From: Rufibacter immobilis
GTDB lineage: Bacteria > Bacteroidota > Bacteroidia > Cytophagales > Hymenobacteraceae
Assembly: GCF_003721565.1 (NCBI RefSeq)
Contig: NZ_RJJE01000002.1
Span: 496,001 to 560,000, forward strand
Direction: 5' to 3'
Length of the DNA: 64,000 nt
The notes beneath the pieces are model-generated. The model ran no database searches. It had not been told where the DNA came from and worked only from the letters and a program-made list of their open reading frames with translations. Below, piece by piece: positions 1 through 8,860 of the stretch (its first letter is position 1; every line of letters begins with the position of its first letter). The translations under genes were made by a program, and so were the position numbers.

Positions 1-18
1 AAAAAATAGCCCCTAAAC
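1..18. repeat. Operon-end palindrome, right arm only (cut by window edge)
   Basis: The first bases match the right arm of the ~40-bp palindrome family found about 30 times here (AAAAANAGCCCCTAAAC). The left arm lies outside the window, so pairing cannot be checked. Its place 49 bp before the thiolase gene suggests it ends the preceding unit. Confidence 0.6.
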
Positions 19-66
19 AGAAAGGTGCCTCAACCATTACCCCAGAAACATCAAACAGAAAAGAAA

Positions 67-1245
67 ATGCAAACTGCCTATATAGTTGCCGGATTTAGAA
101 CAGCCGTGGGGAAAGCTCCCCGCGGTGTATTCCGGTTCACCCGGCCAGATGATTTGGCCGCCGATGTGATCAAACACCTGCTGGCTTCGGTGCCGCAACT
201 GGACCCCGCGCGTGTAGACGACCTGTTGGTGGGGAACGCGGTGCCTGAGGCCGAGCAAGGCCTGCAGATGGGCCGCATGATTTCGCTGTTGTCGTTGCCC
301 ATCAACGTGCCCGGCGCTATCATGAACCGCTACTGCGGCTCCGGGATTGAGACCATCGCTACGGCGTCTTTCAAAATCCAGGCCGGCATGGCCGACTGTA
401 TTATCGCCGGAGGCGCCGAGTCTATGAGCCTGGTGCCGGTGGTGGGTTGGAAAACGGTGCCTAACTACAAGATCGCCAAAGAGCACCCAGAGTACTACCT
501 GAGCATGGGTTTGACTGCGGAGGCCGTAGCCAATGATTTCAAGATCAGCCGCGAAGACCAGGACGCCTTTGCCTATGCCTCGCACCAGAAAGCGATCAGG
601 GCCATTCAGGAAGGCCGTTTCAAAGACCAAATTGTGCCTATCACGGTAGAGGAAACTTTCCTGGACGAGAACGGCAAAAAGAAAACCCGCTCTTACGTGG
701 TAGACACCGATGAAGGTCCGCGCGCCGATACTTCCATGGAGAAATTGGCCAAGCTTCGTCCGGTATTCTCTGCCACCGGCAGCGTAACCGCCGGTAATTC
801 CTCACAGACATCAGACGGGGCCGCCTTTGTGCTGGTGATGAGTGAGCGCATGGTGAAAGAACTCAACATTGAGCCTATCGCCCGCCTGGTGTCTTACGCC
901 GCCGAGGGGGTTGACCCGCGCATTATGGGCATGGGCCCAGTAAAAGCCATTCCGCGCGCCCTTAAGAATGCGGGCATGAACCTGCAGGACATTGACATCA
1001 TTGAGATGAACGAAGCATTCGCGTCTCAGTCGGTGGCTGTGATGCGGGAATTGGGCATTGACCCAGACAAATTGAACCCGAACGGCGGTGCCATTGCCTT
1101 GGGGCATCCGCTAGGCTGTACGGGTGCTAAACTGAGCGTGCAGCTCTTCAGTGACCTGCGCCGCCAGAACAAGAAATACGGCATGGTAACGGCCTGCGTA
1201 GGCGGTGGCCAGGGTGTGGCCGGTATTTATGAGCTGTTACGCTAG
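67..1245 (+). CDS. fadA: Acetyl-CoA C-acyltransferase (thiolase)
   Basis: Thiolase of 392 residues, the usual size. It cleaves 3-ketoacyl-CoA with CoA in the last step of fatty-acid beta-oxidation. The nucleophilic cysteine is Cys90 in NRYCGSG, and the C-terminal catalytic blocks [15 protein letters not shown] (His) and ACVGGGQG (Cys) are intact. An upstream ATG at 25 would add 14 residues (MPQPLPQKHQTEKK), but the family begins at [12 protein letters not shown], so 67 is preferred. The acyl-CoA dehydrogenase at 1714 is the natural next gene; a FadB-type enzyme probably lies upstream outside the window. A biosynthetic acetoacetyl-CoA thiolase is possible, but the neighbour favours degradation. 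Confidence 0.93.
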   Translation: MQTAYIVAGFRTAVGKAPRGVFRFTRPDDLAADVIKHLLASVPQLDPARVDDLLVGNAVPEAEQGLQMGRMISLLSLPINVPGAIMNRYCGSGIETIATASFKIQAGMADCIIAGGAESMSLVPVVGWKTVPNYKIAKEHPEYYLSMGLTAEAVANDFKISREDQDAFAYASHQKAIRAIQEGRFKDQIVPITVEETFLDENGKKKTRSYVVDTDEGPRADTSMEKLAKLRPVFSATGSVTAGNSSQTSDGAAFVLVMSERMVKELNIEPIARLVSYAAEGVDPRIMGMGPVKAIPRALKNAGMNLQDIDIIEMNEAFASQSVAVMRELGIDPDKLNPNGGAIALGHPLGCTGAKLSVQLFSDLRRQNKKYGMVTACVGGGQGVAGIYELLR

Positions 1246-1258
1246 GCGTTTTTGCGCC

Positions 1259-1290
1259 AGACACAAGATGTAGGACATAAGACGCAAGAC
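1259..1290 (+). repeat. Left inverted repeat of four-helix-bundle cassette
   Basis: 32-bp sequence beginning AGACACAAGATGTAGGACAT. Its reverse complement recurs at 1660-1691 with 28 of 32 bases identical. It ends 5 bp before the start codon of the four-helix-bundle gene, so the two arms tightly bracket that CDS and could pair in RNA. Confidence 0.8.
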
Positions 1291-1295
1291 TCTTC

Positions 1296-1658
1296 ATGCA
1301 CAATTTTAAAGAACTTAAGATTTGGCAAGAAGCAATGAAATTGGCCAAGCAGGTGTATGAACTGTCGGCCACGTTTCCGGCTAATGAAAGATATAGTCTT
1401 ACATCACAAATTAACCGTTCTGCTGTTTCTGTTCCGTCTAACATCTCAGAAGGAGCAGGAAGAGGCAGCAACAAAGAGTTTATTCAGTTCCTGAATATAG
1501 CAAGAGGCTCAGCCTATGAAGTAGAAACACAATTGCTTTTGGCCCAAAGTTTTGGGTTTGTAAGCGAAACAGATTTACAACCGTTGCTCCAGCAAGTAAG
1601 CATGGTACAACGCATGATCAATAGGTTTAAAGACAAATTACTCAATGATTCAAAATAA
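1296..1658 (+). CDS. Four-helix-bundle protein (S23/IVP family)
   Basis: 120-residue protein with the signatures of the TIGR02436 / 23S rRNA intervening-sequence protein family: an N-terminal FKELKIWQEAM block, QINRSAVSVPSNISEGAGR in the middle, and FLNIARGSAYEVETQL further on. Members are small, all-helical and probably nucleic-acid binding; relatives include the Avd accessory protein of diversity-generating retroelements. Cellular role is unknown. The gene lies exactly between 32-bp inverted repeats, the layout of intervening sequences in spirochaete 23S rRNA, but here it separates two beta-oxidation genes rather than sitting in rRNA. It is more AT-rich than the flanking genes, consistent with insertion. 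No reverse transcriptase or variable-repeat pair was seen nearby. Confidence 0.88.
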   Translation: MHNFKELKIWQEAMKLAKQVYELSATFPANERYSLTSQINRSAVSVPSNISEGAGRGSNKEFIQFLNIARGSAYEVETQLLLAQSFGFVSETDLQPLLQQVSMVQRMINRFKDKLLNDSK

Positions 1659-1659
1659 A

Positions 1660-1691
1660 GTCTTGAGTCTTATGTCCTGTATCTTATGTCT
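1660..1691 (-). repeat. Right inverted repeat of four-helix-bundle cassette
   Basis: Reverse complement of the left arm at 1259-1290 with 4 mismatches. It starts 1 bp after the TAA of the four-helix-bundle gene, so the unit is arm, 5 bp, gene, 1 bp, arm. Confidence 0.8.
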
Positions 1692-1713
1692 AAACGGATA
1701 AAGTAGTAATACA

Positions 1714-3510
1714 ATGGCAAATACAGAATCAGCATCTAGAACACTAAAAGGCGGTGAGTTTATCATCAAAGAAACGAACGCCGCAGATGTCTTCACCCCA
1801 GAAGATTTTTCTGAGGAGCAACGCATGATGGCCGAGACGGCCCAGCAATTTGTACAAACAGAAGTGTACCCGGTGGTAGAGCGGCTGGATAACCATGAGG
1901 AGGGCCTTATGGAAAGCCTCATGAAGAAAGCCGGTGACTTAGGTTTGTTCGGGGTGGCTATTCCGGAGGAATACGGCGGGCTGAGCATGGACTTCAACTC
2001 GTCTTTGCTCGTGACCGAATCGGTGGGATCTGGGCACTCGTTCCCGGTGGCGTTTGCGGCCCACACGGGTATTGGAACACTGCCTATCCTGTACTTTGGT
2101 ACGGAGGAGCAGAAGGCCAAGTACATCCCTAAACTAGCCTCCGGCGAATGGTCAGCGTCTTATTGTTTGACTGAACCCGGTTCTGGGTCTGATGCGTTGG
2201 CGGCCAAAACCAAAGCGGTTCTGGACGAAGCCGGTGAAAACTACATCCTGAACGGTCAGAAGATGTGGATCACCAACGCGGGCTTTGCCGATGTGTTTAT
2301 TGTGTTCGCGCAGGTAGACGGCGACAAATTCACGGGTTTCATTGTGGAGAAAGGCTATGAAGGCCTGAGTCTGGGCAACGAAGAGCACAAGATGGGAATC
2401 AAAGGTTCTTCCACCCGCCAGGTGTTCCTCACCGACTGCAAAGTGCCCAAAGAGAACGTGCTGGGCCAGATTGGCAAAGGTCACTTGATCGCGTTCAACA
2501 TCCTGAACATTGGCCGTATCAAATTAGCGGCCGCCTGTTTGGGTGCATGTAAATCTGTGGCAGACCTGTCAGTGAAATATGCCAACGAGCGCATCCAGTT
2601 CAAGATCCCGATCTCCAAGTTTGGCGCCATCCGTCATAAATTGGCGGAGCAAGCTATCCGGATCTTCGCGGTGGAATCTGCGCTGTACCGTGCCGGCAAT
2701 GACATCCACCTGAAAGAGCAGGAGTTGTTGGCCGCTGGCAAGAGCTATAATGAAGCGGTGTTGGAAGCCGCCCGCGAATTTGCCGTAGAGGCCGCCATCC
2801 TGAAAGTAGATGGTTCTGAGGTGTTGGACTACGTGGTAGACGAAGGCGTGCAAATCTACGGGGGCTACGGCTTCTCGGCAGATTATCCCATGGACCGCGC
2901 GTACCGCGATGCTCGTATCAACCGCATCTTTGAAGGTACCAATGAGATCAACCGCATGCTCATTGTGGACATGGTCCTGAAGAAAGCCATGAAAGGTGAG
3001 CTGGATCTGATGGGCCCTGCCGCCGCTGTGCAGCAGGAACTGATGGCCATTCCAGATTTTGGGGATGAAGATACCAGCCTATTTGCCTACGAGAAGAAGG
3101 CCGTTGAGAAATTCAAGAAAGCCGTGTTGCTCACCGCTGGTACCGCCGTGCAGAAATTCATGATGACCCTTGACAAAGAGCAGGAAGTCTTGATGTACAT
3201 CGCAGATATGGCTATCCAAACCTACATTGCCGAGTCTACCTTGCTGCGCGTGGAGAAACTGGTAACCCGCAACGGAGAAGAAGCCCACGCCCGTCAATTA
3301 GACATGGCCCGCGTAGTCATCAACGACGCCGCTGACCGCATCAATAAAGCCGGAAAAGAAGCCATTGCGGCTATGTCTGAGCCTGGTGACGAGCAGAAAC
3401 TGTTGCTCATTGGTCTGAAACGCTTCACCAAACTGGAGCCATTCAACACCAAAGAAGCTCGCAGACGCATCGCCGCCGAGATGATCAAAGCAAACGAGTT
3501 CGTATACTAA
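1714..3510 (+). CDS. fadE: Acyl-CoA dehydrogenase family protein
   Basis: 598-residue FAD enzyme oxidising acyl-CoA to trans-2-enoyl-CoA, the first step of beta-oxidation. The N-terminal helical domain is followed by the flavin-binding strand region YCLTEPGSGSDALAAKT and WITNAGFADVF, then the C-terminal helical domain with GGYGFSADYPMDRAYRD and RIFEGTNEINR, which contains the family's catalytic-base glutamate region. About 180 residues follow the usual end of the 380-400 residue core, as in VLCAD/ACAD9-like enzymes and many Bacteroidota homologues. It probably shared a transcript with the thiolase before the four-helix-bundle cassette came between them. The substrate chain length cannot be read from sequence. 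Confidence 0.92.
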   Translation: MANTESASRTLKGGEFIIKETNAADVFTPEDFSEEQRMMAETAQQFVQTEVYPVVERLDNHEEGLMESLMKKAGDLGLFGVAIPEEYGGLSMDFNSSLLVTESVGSGHSFPVAFAAHTGIGTLPILYFGTEEQKAKYIPKLASGEWSASYCLTEPGSGSDALAAKTKAVLDEAGENYILNGQKMWITNAGFADVFIVFAQVDGDKFTGFIVEKGYEGLSLGNEEHKMGIKGSSTRQVFLTDCKVPKENVLGQIGKGHLIAFNILNIGRIKLAAACLGACKSVADLSVKYANERIQFKIPISKFGAIRHKLAEQAIRIFAVESALYRAGNDIHLKEQELLAAGKSYNEAVLEAAREFAVEAAILKVDGSEVLDYVVDEGVQIYGGYGFSADYPMDRAYRDARINRIFEGTNEINRMLIVDMVLKKAMKGELDLMGPAAAVQQELMAIPDFGDEDTSLFAYEKKAVEKFKKAVLLTAGTAVQKFMMTLDKEQEVLMYIADMAIQTYIAESTLLRVEKLVTRNGEEAHARQLDMARVVINDAADRINKAGKEAIAAMSEPGDEQKLLLIGLKRFTKLEPFNTKEARRRIAAEMIKANEFVY

Positions 3511-3515
3511 GTTTT

Positions 3516-3552
3516 GCGTTTAGAGCCCGTTTTTCCTAAAACAGGCTAAAAC
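3516..3552. repeat. Operon-end palindrome (divergent arms)
   Basis: Copy of the dispersed palindrome 5 bp after the fadE stop: GCGTTTAGAGCCCGTTTTT, then the alternative right arm AAAACAGGCTAAAAC. The arms pair only in part. It runs directly into a strong hairpin terminator. Confidence 0.75.
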
Positions 3553-3590
3553 AAGAGCGGCCCGCTGGTACAGCGGGCCGCTCTTGTTTT
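3548..3590. terminator. Intrinsic terminator after fadE
   Basis: Perfect 20-bp inverted repeat (AAAACAAGAGCGGCCCGCTG with loop GTA) ending in TTTT. It closes the beta-oxidation unit and can act on both strands. Confidence 0.85.
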
Positions 3591-3715
3591 AGCCTGTTTA
3601 TTAATTAGGTATTTACAGAACCAGATGAATTTGCAAAAGGAGGAATAAATTTAATAAATAAAAAAATGCAACAAGAAAATTAAGATAATGCTGAAATACT
3701 CTTCTTCGTAGCTGC

Positions 3716-3744
3716 TTTGGTTATATTATTTGTAATTACTTTTG
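3716..3744 (+). promoter_or_regulatory. Bacteroidota-type promoter of the susCD operon
   Basis: TTTG at 3716-3719, 17 bases, then TACTTTTG at 3737-3744, matching the TTTG / TANNTTTG pattern of the Bacteroidota primary sigma factor. It lies 25 bases before the SusC start codon. Confidence 0.6.
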
Positions 3745-3769
3745 CCGAAGATTAACACATACAAAAACT

Positions 3770-6700
3770 ATGATGAAATATTTATTCGTTTTGTGCATGC
3801 TCATAGGGGGCTTTCACTCCTATGCTCAAAGCAGGATCACAGGGCGGGTTACTTCCGGAAATTCCAAGGAAGGACTCGCGGGAGTGACCGTGCTGGAAAA
3901 GGGTAACCCTACTAATGGGGTATCTACAGGAGTAGATGGTGATTTTACTATTTCTGTAGCCGGGCCTAACTCGGTACTGGTTTTCTCTTTTATAGGGTAC
4001 ATAACCAGAGAAGTGACGGTAGGCAATCAACAGAATATCAACGTAGGGCTAAATGAAGATGCCCGCGCACTAGAGGAAGTAGTGGTTACAGCCTTCGGGG
4101 TGGAGCAGGAGCGAAAGTCCTTGAGCTATGCCGTACAGCAGGTAGACAGTAAACTGATTCAGGAGACCAACCAACCCAATGCATTGAACGCACTCCGTGG
4201 CAGAGTTGCGGGTGTTAGCATCCAAAGTGCCGGTGGTGCTCCCGGAGCTGGTGCCACCATTGTAATACGTGGTATCAACTCGCTTAACCCTAGTGCCAAC
4301 AACCAGCCGCTCTTTGTGGTAGATGGAATTCCAATCAGTAACGAAACAAACTTAACCGGCGGACGCGGTGGCGATACCTTCTCAAACACCAACCGTTTCG
4401 CAGACATCAACCCAGATGACATTGCCTCTATCTCAGTACTGAAAGGCCCGGCCGCTTCGGCACTCTATGGCTTAAGAGCTTCCAACGGTGCGGTGATCAT
4501 CACCACCAAATCTGGGCAGGCGGGTAAGACAACGTTTAACTTCCGTACTTCGGCAAGTATTGATGAGGTGTATCGTACGCCACCCATGCAAGATAGATAT
4601 GGCAGGGGTTCAAACGGCGTTTACATTCCCACCGAATACCGCGCTGATGGCCCACCTATTCCGGCTGGGGAGCCCGTATATGATCAATGGGATCAGGTGT
4701 TCAACACTGGGCACCAGTTCCAGAACAATTTCTCCTTTTCTGGAGGAACTGAGCAGGCAACATTCTATGGCTCAGTTGGTCGTTTAGACCAAACTGGGGT
4801 CGTGCCTAATTCTGAATTTGACCGTACCACCGTTAAAATCGTGGGTTCTCTTAAAACGTCTGAACGGTTAAAAATAGATGGATCTGCTAATTTCATCAAC
4901 TCAAATGGGACAAATCCGCGCAGTGGGACAGGTGGTTCTGGAGTTATATCTTACGCTTCGCGTTATGCCCCAGATGTAAACATGCTGAATTATCTAAACC
5001 CAGATGGAACTCAGATACGCTATGCTACGCAGCTAGATAACCCCTTATTCTTTGCTGAAAACGCTTATCAAGATGAATCCTTAAACCGCATCATCGGGAA
5101 TATGGGGCTCAACTACAAACTCTCGGATTGGCTTTCTGTAGACTATAGAGCAGGTATAGATTACTACAGCAACCAGCGCCGTATTGTTACCCGCCCTACC
5201 GTTTTGATAGCTGCAACCAGCCGGGGGAGTATCTCTGAGCAGACGCTTACTTACCAAGAGATCAACAGCAACTTGTTGATTACTGGAGAGCGGCAGCTTA
5301 ATGAGAATTTCGGTCTTACAGTTTCTTTGGGTAACCAAGTAACTATGATCAACAGCACAGATGTAACAGGGTCTGGCACCAACTTCATTTTACCTGATTT
5401 CAACAGTGTGAATAACTTGGGGCAATACACAGTCCGGTCGTTCCCTACGGAGCGCAACATCATTGGTGCCTTTGGAGACGCTAAACTGAACTACAAAGAG
5501 ACAGTGTTTTTAAACGTAACAGGCCGGAATGACTGGTCCTCTACGTTGCCAGTGAAGAACAGATCCTTCTTCTATCCATCCGTTAGCTTGGCATATATCT
5601 TCAGTGAGACATTGGGCCTTTCTCAGAACCGCTTCTTTAACTATGGAAAAGTCCGTGCTTCTTATGCAGAGGTAGGGAAAGATGCCGCACCTTATTTATT
5701 AGGGAATTACTATAGTACACAAGCTCCATTCCTGGGTGTGGCTGGTATTAGAAGAAGTGAAACTATTGGCTCTGAGAGCCTGCGTCCTGAGCGTACCAAA
5801 GGGTATGAATTTGGGGTAGAGTTAGCTTTCTTGGGGAATAGACTGAAAGTGGATGCTAACTACGCTATCCAGAATTCAGTAGATCAAATTGTACCCATTC
5901 CAACTAGTAGAGCAACCGGTTTTACCACCTATGTAACCAATGCCGGAGAAATCCAGAACCGGGTACTTGAGCTGGTATTGGATGCCTCTTTGGTTAAAAC
6001 AAATGATTTTAGCTGGAACAGTATCTTTAACTTCACTCGTCTGCGTGGTGAGGTGTTGAGTATGCCAGAGGGAGTAGATGTGATCACTTTCCAACCGGAG
6101 TCTCCGTGGGTAAAACAGCGTATTCAAACCGGCGGACGCCCCGGTGACTGGTACGGTTGGGCACTAAGTAGAGTGGAAGATCCAGGGAATACGGCTAATG
6201 GTCGTCTGGTTATTGTGAACGGTTACCCAGACGTGAACAACAATTGGAGAGGTGCCGCATTGGCAGAAGATTCTTACATTGGTAACGCTTTTCCAGATTT
6301 TGAAGGAGGCTGGAACAACAGCTTTAACTACAAGAATTTCTCTTTCAGCTTCTTGTTTAACTTCCGCAAGGGAGGTTACGCTTTTGATATTAACCGCCGT
6401 ATGCGCTATGGTTCTGCAGGAGGGGAAGCGCCTACCGGAGCAGAAACTGAACTTCGGAACCGCTTGGTTGTTTTTGATGGGGTAGTCAATACAGGTACTG
6501 TAGAGTCTCCGGTATGGGTTGAGAATACTACACCAGTAGTGCTTGATGTTCAGAACTTTTACAGCCAATCGTTCAGATATAGATTAGCAAAGGAGTTTAA
6601 CGGCTTTCAGGAAGCTAGTGTCCTGCGCCTGCAGAACGTGAACATTAGCTATTCTTTACCTAAAACATGGTTAGCTAAAACCCCTTTCTCTAACGTGACG

Positions 6701-6859
6701 GCTTCTGTTACAGGTAATAACCTCTGGATGACTTCGCCTTTTGTAGGGTTTGACCCAGAGCAGAGTGCCTATGGACCAGGTAGCAACGTTTTTGGTTATG
6801 TAGGTACCAATATACCAGCTACTAGAAGTGTTTATTTTGGTCTGAATGTTACTTTTTAA
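3770..6859 (+). CDS. SusC/RagA-family TonB-linked outer-membrane protein
   Basis: 1029-residue TonB-dependent outer-membrane transporter. A signal peptide (about residues 1-20, ending YAQ) is followed by a carboxypeptidase-regulatory-like domain (TGRVTSGNSKEGLAGVTV), a TonB-box-like segment near EEVVVTAFG, a plug domain (ALNALRGRVAGVSIQ, FVVDGIPI, ISVLKGPAASALYG) and a long barrel ending in an aromatic strand (YFGLNVTF). Two ATGs (3770, 3773) are usable. The SusD-like partner starts 4 bp downstream, so the pair should form a lidded nutrient importer. No glycoside hydrolase, peptidase or anti-sigma gene is adjacent, so the substrate (glycan, peptide or other) is unknown. Confidence 0.93.
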   Translation: MMKYLFVLCMLIGGFHSYAQSRITGRVTSGNSKEGLAGVTVLEKGNPTNGVSTGVDGDFTISVAGPNSVLVFSFIGYITREVTVGNQQNINVGLNEDARALEEVVVTAFGVEQERKSLSYAVQQVDSKLIQETNQPNALNALRGRVAGVSIQSAGGAPGAGATIVIRGINSLNPSANNQPLFVVDGIPISNETNLTGGRGGDTFSNTNRFADINPDDIASISVLKGPAASALYGLRASNGAVIITTKSGQAGKTTFNFRTSASIDEVYRTPPMQDRYGRGSNGVYIPTEYRADGPPIPAGEPVYDQWDQVFNTGHQFQNNFSFSGGTEQATFYGSVGRLDQTGVVPNSEFDRTTVKIVGSLKTSERLKIDGSANFINSNGTNPRSGTGGSGVISYASRYAPDVNMLNYLNPDGTQIRYATQLDNPLFFAENAYQDESLNRIIGNMGLNYKLSDWLSVDYRAGIDYYSNQRRIVTRPTVLIAATSRGSISEQTLTYQEINSNLLITGERQLNENFGLTVSLGNQVTMINSTDVTGSGTNFILPDFNSVNNLGQYTVRSFPTERNIIGAFGDAKLNYKETVFLNVTGRNDWSSTLPVKNRSFFYPSVSLAYIFSETLGLSQNRFFNYGKVRASYAEVGKDAAPYLLGNYYSTQAPFLGVAGIRRSETIGSESLRPERTKGYEFGVELAFLGNRLKVDANYAIQNSVDQIVPIPTSRATGFTTYVTNAGEIQNRVLELVLDASLVKTNDFSWNSIFNFTRLRGEVLSMPEGVDVITFQPESPWVKQRIQTGGRPGDWYGWALSRVEDPGNTANGRLVIVNGYPDVNNNWRGAALAEDSYIGNAFPDFEGGWNNSFNYKNFSFSFLFNFRKGGYAFDINRRMRYGSAGGEAPTGAETELRNRLVVFDGVVNTGTVESPVWVENTTPVVLDVQNFYSQSFRYRLAKEFNGFQEASVLRLQNVNISYSLPKTWLAKTPFSNVTASVTGNNLWMTSPFVGFDPEQSAYGPGSNVFGYVGTNIPATRSVYFGLNVTF

Positions 6860-6863
6860 TCTC

Positions 6864-8291
6864 ATGAAAAAGATATTATATAGTACCGCTATCACCTTCT
6901 CAGCTCTTTTTATGGGGAGCTGTGGAGATCTATTAGATGTAAACAATGACCCATCTAGGGTAGGAGGAGACGCCGCCACGCTGTCTACTTTACTGCCTTC
7001 CGCAGAGCGGTTTACTTCCACTACACAGTATGGTTCCGCTCAGTATGGGGCACAATACCCGCAGTATCTAGCAGGGCAGACCATTGGTCAGTTTTCGCCT
7101 TATGGCTTTGACCAGTTATGGCAACCTTTTTATACAGACGCTTTTCCTTCGCTACAGGACATCATCAATAGAGCTGAAGAGGCCGGGGCATACAATTACT
7201 CAGGTATTGCCAAAACATTACTGGCCCTGAATCTGATGACTGTAGCTGACATTTACGGTGATGCGCCTTACTCACAGGCTAACCAGGGAACAGCTAACCT
7301 GTACCCCTGCTATGATAAGATGGAAGACCTGTACCGGGTGCATATCATTAACCTGTTAGATGAGGCTCTGGCAGACTTGGCGAAGCCTTTGCCTACAGTG
7401 CCTAGCTTACGGGCTGTGCAGAATGATTTGATCTATGGTGGTGATCTTGCGAAATGGACCAAAGCTGCCAAGGCCATCAGAGCCAGGTACTTCCTGCACC
7501 TGAGTGAGAAAGATCCTGCTGCTCTGGCTACTGCTGCCCAAGAGGCCGCAGCCTCTTTTGGTTCTTTCTCTGAAGACCTCCAGTTGGTGTACGAACAGCA
7601 GAACCCTAATCCATGGTTTGGGTTCTTAGGTAATGCCACCAACAAACCTATGCAGCCAAGTTCTTACATAGTAGACCTGATGAGTGGCCGCGGGGGAAGA
7701 TTTCAGGGGGTATCTGATCCGCGGCTTCCTGTATACATGACCCGTACTTCCGCTACCCAAACAGATGTAGGGCTAACTCCTGGGAGAATCGTAGGGGACC
7801 AAACAAACGTAAATGTAAACATGACCCCTACATCTTGGCATACGCGTGCAGTGGCTCCTATTCAGTTCATTACTTATGCTGAGATGCAGTTTATCATTGC
7901 TGAGGCTCTGTTCAATACCAACCGCGCCGAATCCCATGCCGCTTACCGCAGAGGCATTGAGGCAAGCATGACCAAAGTAGGCGTCCCGGTTGCTGAGATC
8001 TCTGCTTATATGAATAATCCAGCAGTGGCGCTTACTCCGGCTACGTTAACCCTGCAGGACATCATGCTGCAAAAGTATCTTGCCCTGTTCCTGCAGATTG
8101 AAACCTGGACTGATATGCGCCGCTACCAGTATGACCAGAATGTTTACCCACGATTAGAAAAGCCGGTTATCAACCAGTTGCCAGGGAACCCTTGGGTGCA
8201 ACGCTCTAACTTGGCAGATGAGGAGCCAGGCGTGAATACCTGCTTACCTACAGGTGTTACCCAGACCAGTGTCCTTTGGTTGTTTCAATAA
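6864..8291 (+). CDS. SusD/RagB-family surface lipoprotein (SusD-like_2 type)
   Basis: 475-residue lipoprotein partner of the SusC-like transporter. The N-terminus has a Lys-Lys start, a hydrophobic stretch and the lipobox FMGSC (Cys20), followed by the typical GDLLDVNNDP. Tetratricopeptide-like helices (LLALNLMTVADIYGDAPYSQA; EMQFIIAEALF) agree with the SusD fold, and the family's C-terminal LQDIMLQKYLALFLQ plus ETWTDMRRY is present. The start at 6864 gives the normal signal peptide; the longer reading from 6846 adds MLLFNL and overlaps SusC. It caps the transporter at the cell surface and binds substrate, whose identity is unknown. Confidence 0.9.
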   Translation: MKKILYSTAITFSALFMGSCGDLLDVNNDPSRVGGDAATLSTLLPSAERFTSTTQYGSAQYGAQYPQYLAGQTIGQFSPYGFDQLWQPFYTDAFPSLQDIINRAEEAGAYNYSGIAKTLLALNLMTVADIYGDAPYSQANQGTANLYPCYDKMEDLYRVHIINLLDEALADLAKPLPTVPSLRAVQNDLIYGGDLAKWTKAAKAIRARYFLHLSEKDPAALATAAQEAAASFGSFSEDLQLVYEQQNPNPWFGFLGNATNKPMQPSSYIVDLMSGRGGRFQGVSDPRLPVYMTRTSATQTDVGLTPGRIVGDQTNVNVNMTPTSWHTRAVAPIQFITYAEMQFIIAEALFNTNRAESHAAYRRGIEASMTKVGVPVAEISAYMNNPAVALTPATLTLQDIMLQKYLALFLQIETWTDMRRYQYDQNVYPRLEKPVINQLPGNPWVQRSNLADEEPGVNTCLPTGVTQTSVLWLFQ

Positions 8292-8306
8292 TTCAGACGT
8301 ATCATC

Positions 8307-8762
8307 ATGAAGAAGATAATAAACCTTTTCCTATTGCCTTTACTGGCAATCGCTTTCACATTCAGTTCCTGTGATGAAGACCCCACGGATGATCTAAAGG
8401 AGATCATCAAAGAGGATTTAGGCTATGTGCCTAAAATTGCCACGTTCCGATTGGTAACCCCAGCGGCCACGGCGGTACAGCCCGGAACCGATCTTTCCAT
8501 GGATTTGCGGTTTTGGTCTGAGGGACAGATTAAGGATGTGCAGTTTTACATGGTTATGGGCACGCAAGAGACCAAGATAGGGGAGAGTCCCTACAAACCT
8601 GCCTACAGCAAAGTGACCCGTACTGATTCGTTGCTTTTCAACTACAAGGTTCCGGCCAACATCGCGCGTGGAAGTGCTTTCACTATTCAGGCGAGGGTAG
8701 CCAACCAAGGGCTTGAGCAATATCCGGCCAAGGCGAGCCTCAGTTTTACGGTTCCGCAGTAG
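8307..8762 (+). CDS. Small lipoprotein downstream of SusD, unknown function
   Basis: 151-residue protein with a lipoprotein signal peptide (MKKIINLFLL, lipobox FSSC, Cys22). The rest is beta-rich and resembles an immunoglobulin-like fold by strand alternation (DLSMDLRFWSEG, DSLLFNYKVP, ASLSFTVPQ). It starts 15 bp after the SusD stop, so it is the third gene of the operon. By position it could be an accessory surface substrate-binding lipoprotein like SusE/SusF in spirit, but no family was recognised. Confidence 0.7.
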   Translation: MKKIINLFLLPLLAIAFTFSSCDEDPTDDLKEIIKEDLGYVPKIATFRLVTPAATAVQPGTDLSMDLRFWSEGQIKDVQFYMVMGTQETKIGESPYKPAYSKVTRTDSLLFNYKVPANIARGSAFTIQARVANQGLEQYPAKASLSFTVPQ

Positions 8763-8778
8763 TTCGAAAGTAGACAAT

Positions 8779-8814
8779 GTTTAGAGCCCGTTTTTTCTAA
8801 AACAAGTCCAAAAC
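8779..8814. repeat. Operon-end palindrome (divergent arms)
   Basis: GTTTAGAGCCCGTTTTTT followed by CTAAAACAAGTCCAAAAC, 16 bp after the lipoprotein stop and fused to the next hairpin. Same arrangement as at 3516. Confidence 0.65.
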
Positions 8815-8849
8815 AGAAAGCCCCGCACATAGCGGGGCTTTCTGTTTTT
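8811..8849. terminator. Bidirectional intrinsic terminator between convergent genes
   Basis: Perfect stem AACAGAAAGCCCCGC / GCGGGGCTTTCTGTT with loop ACATA and a T run on the plus strand. It separates the susCD operon from the convergent gene ending at 8861. Confidence 0.85.
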
Positions 8850-8860
8850 ATGGGAGAAGG

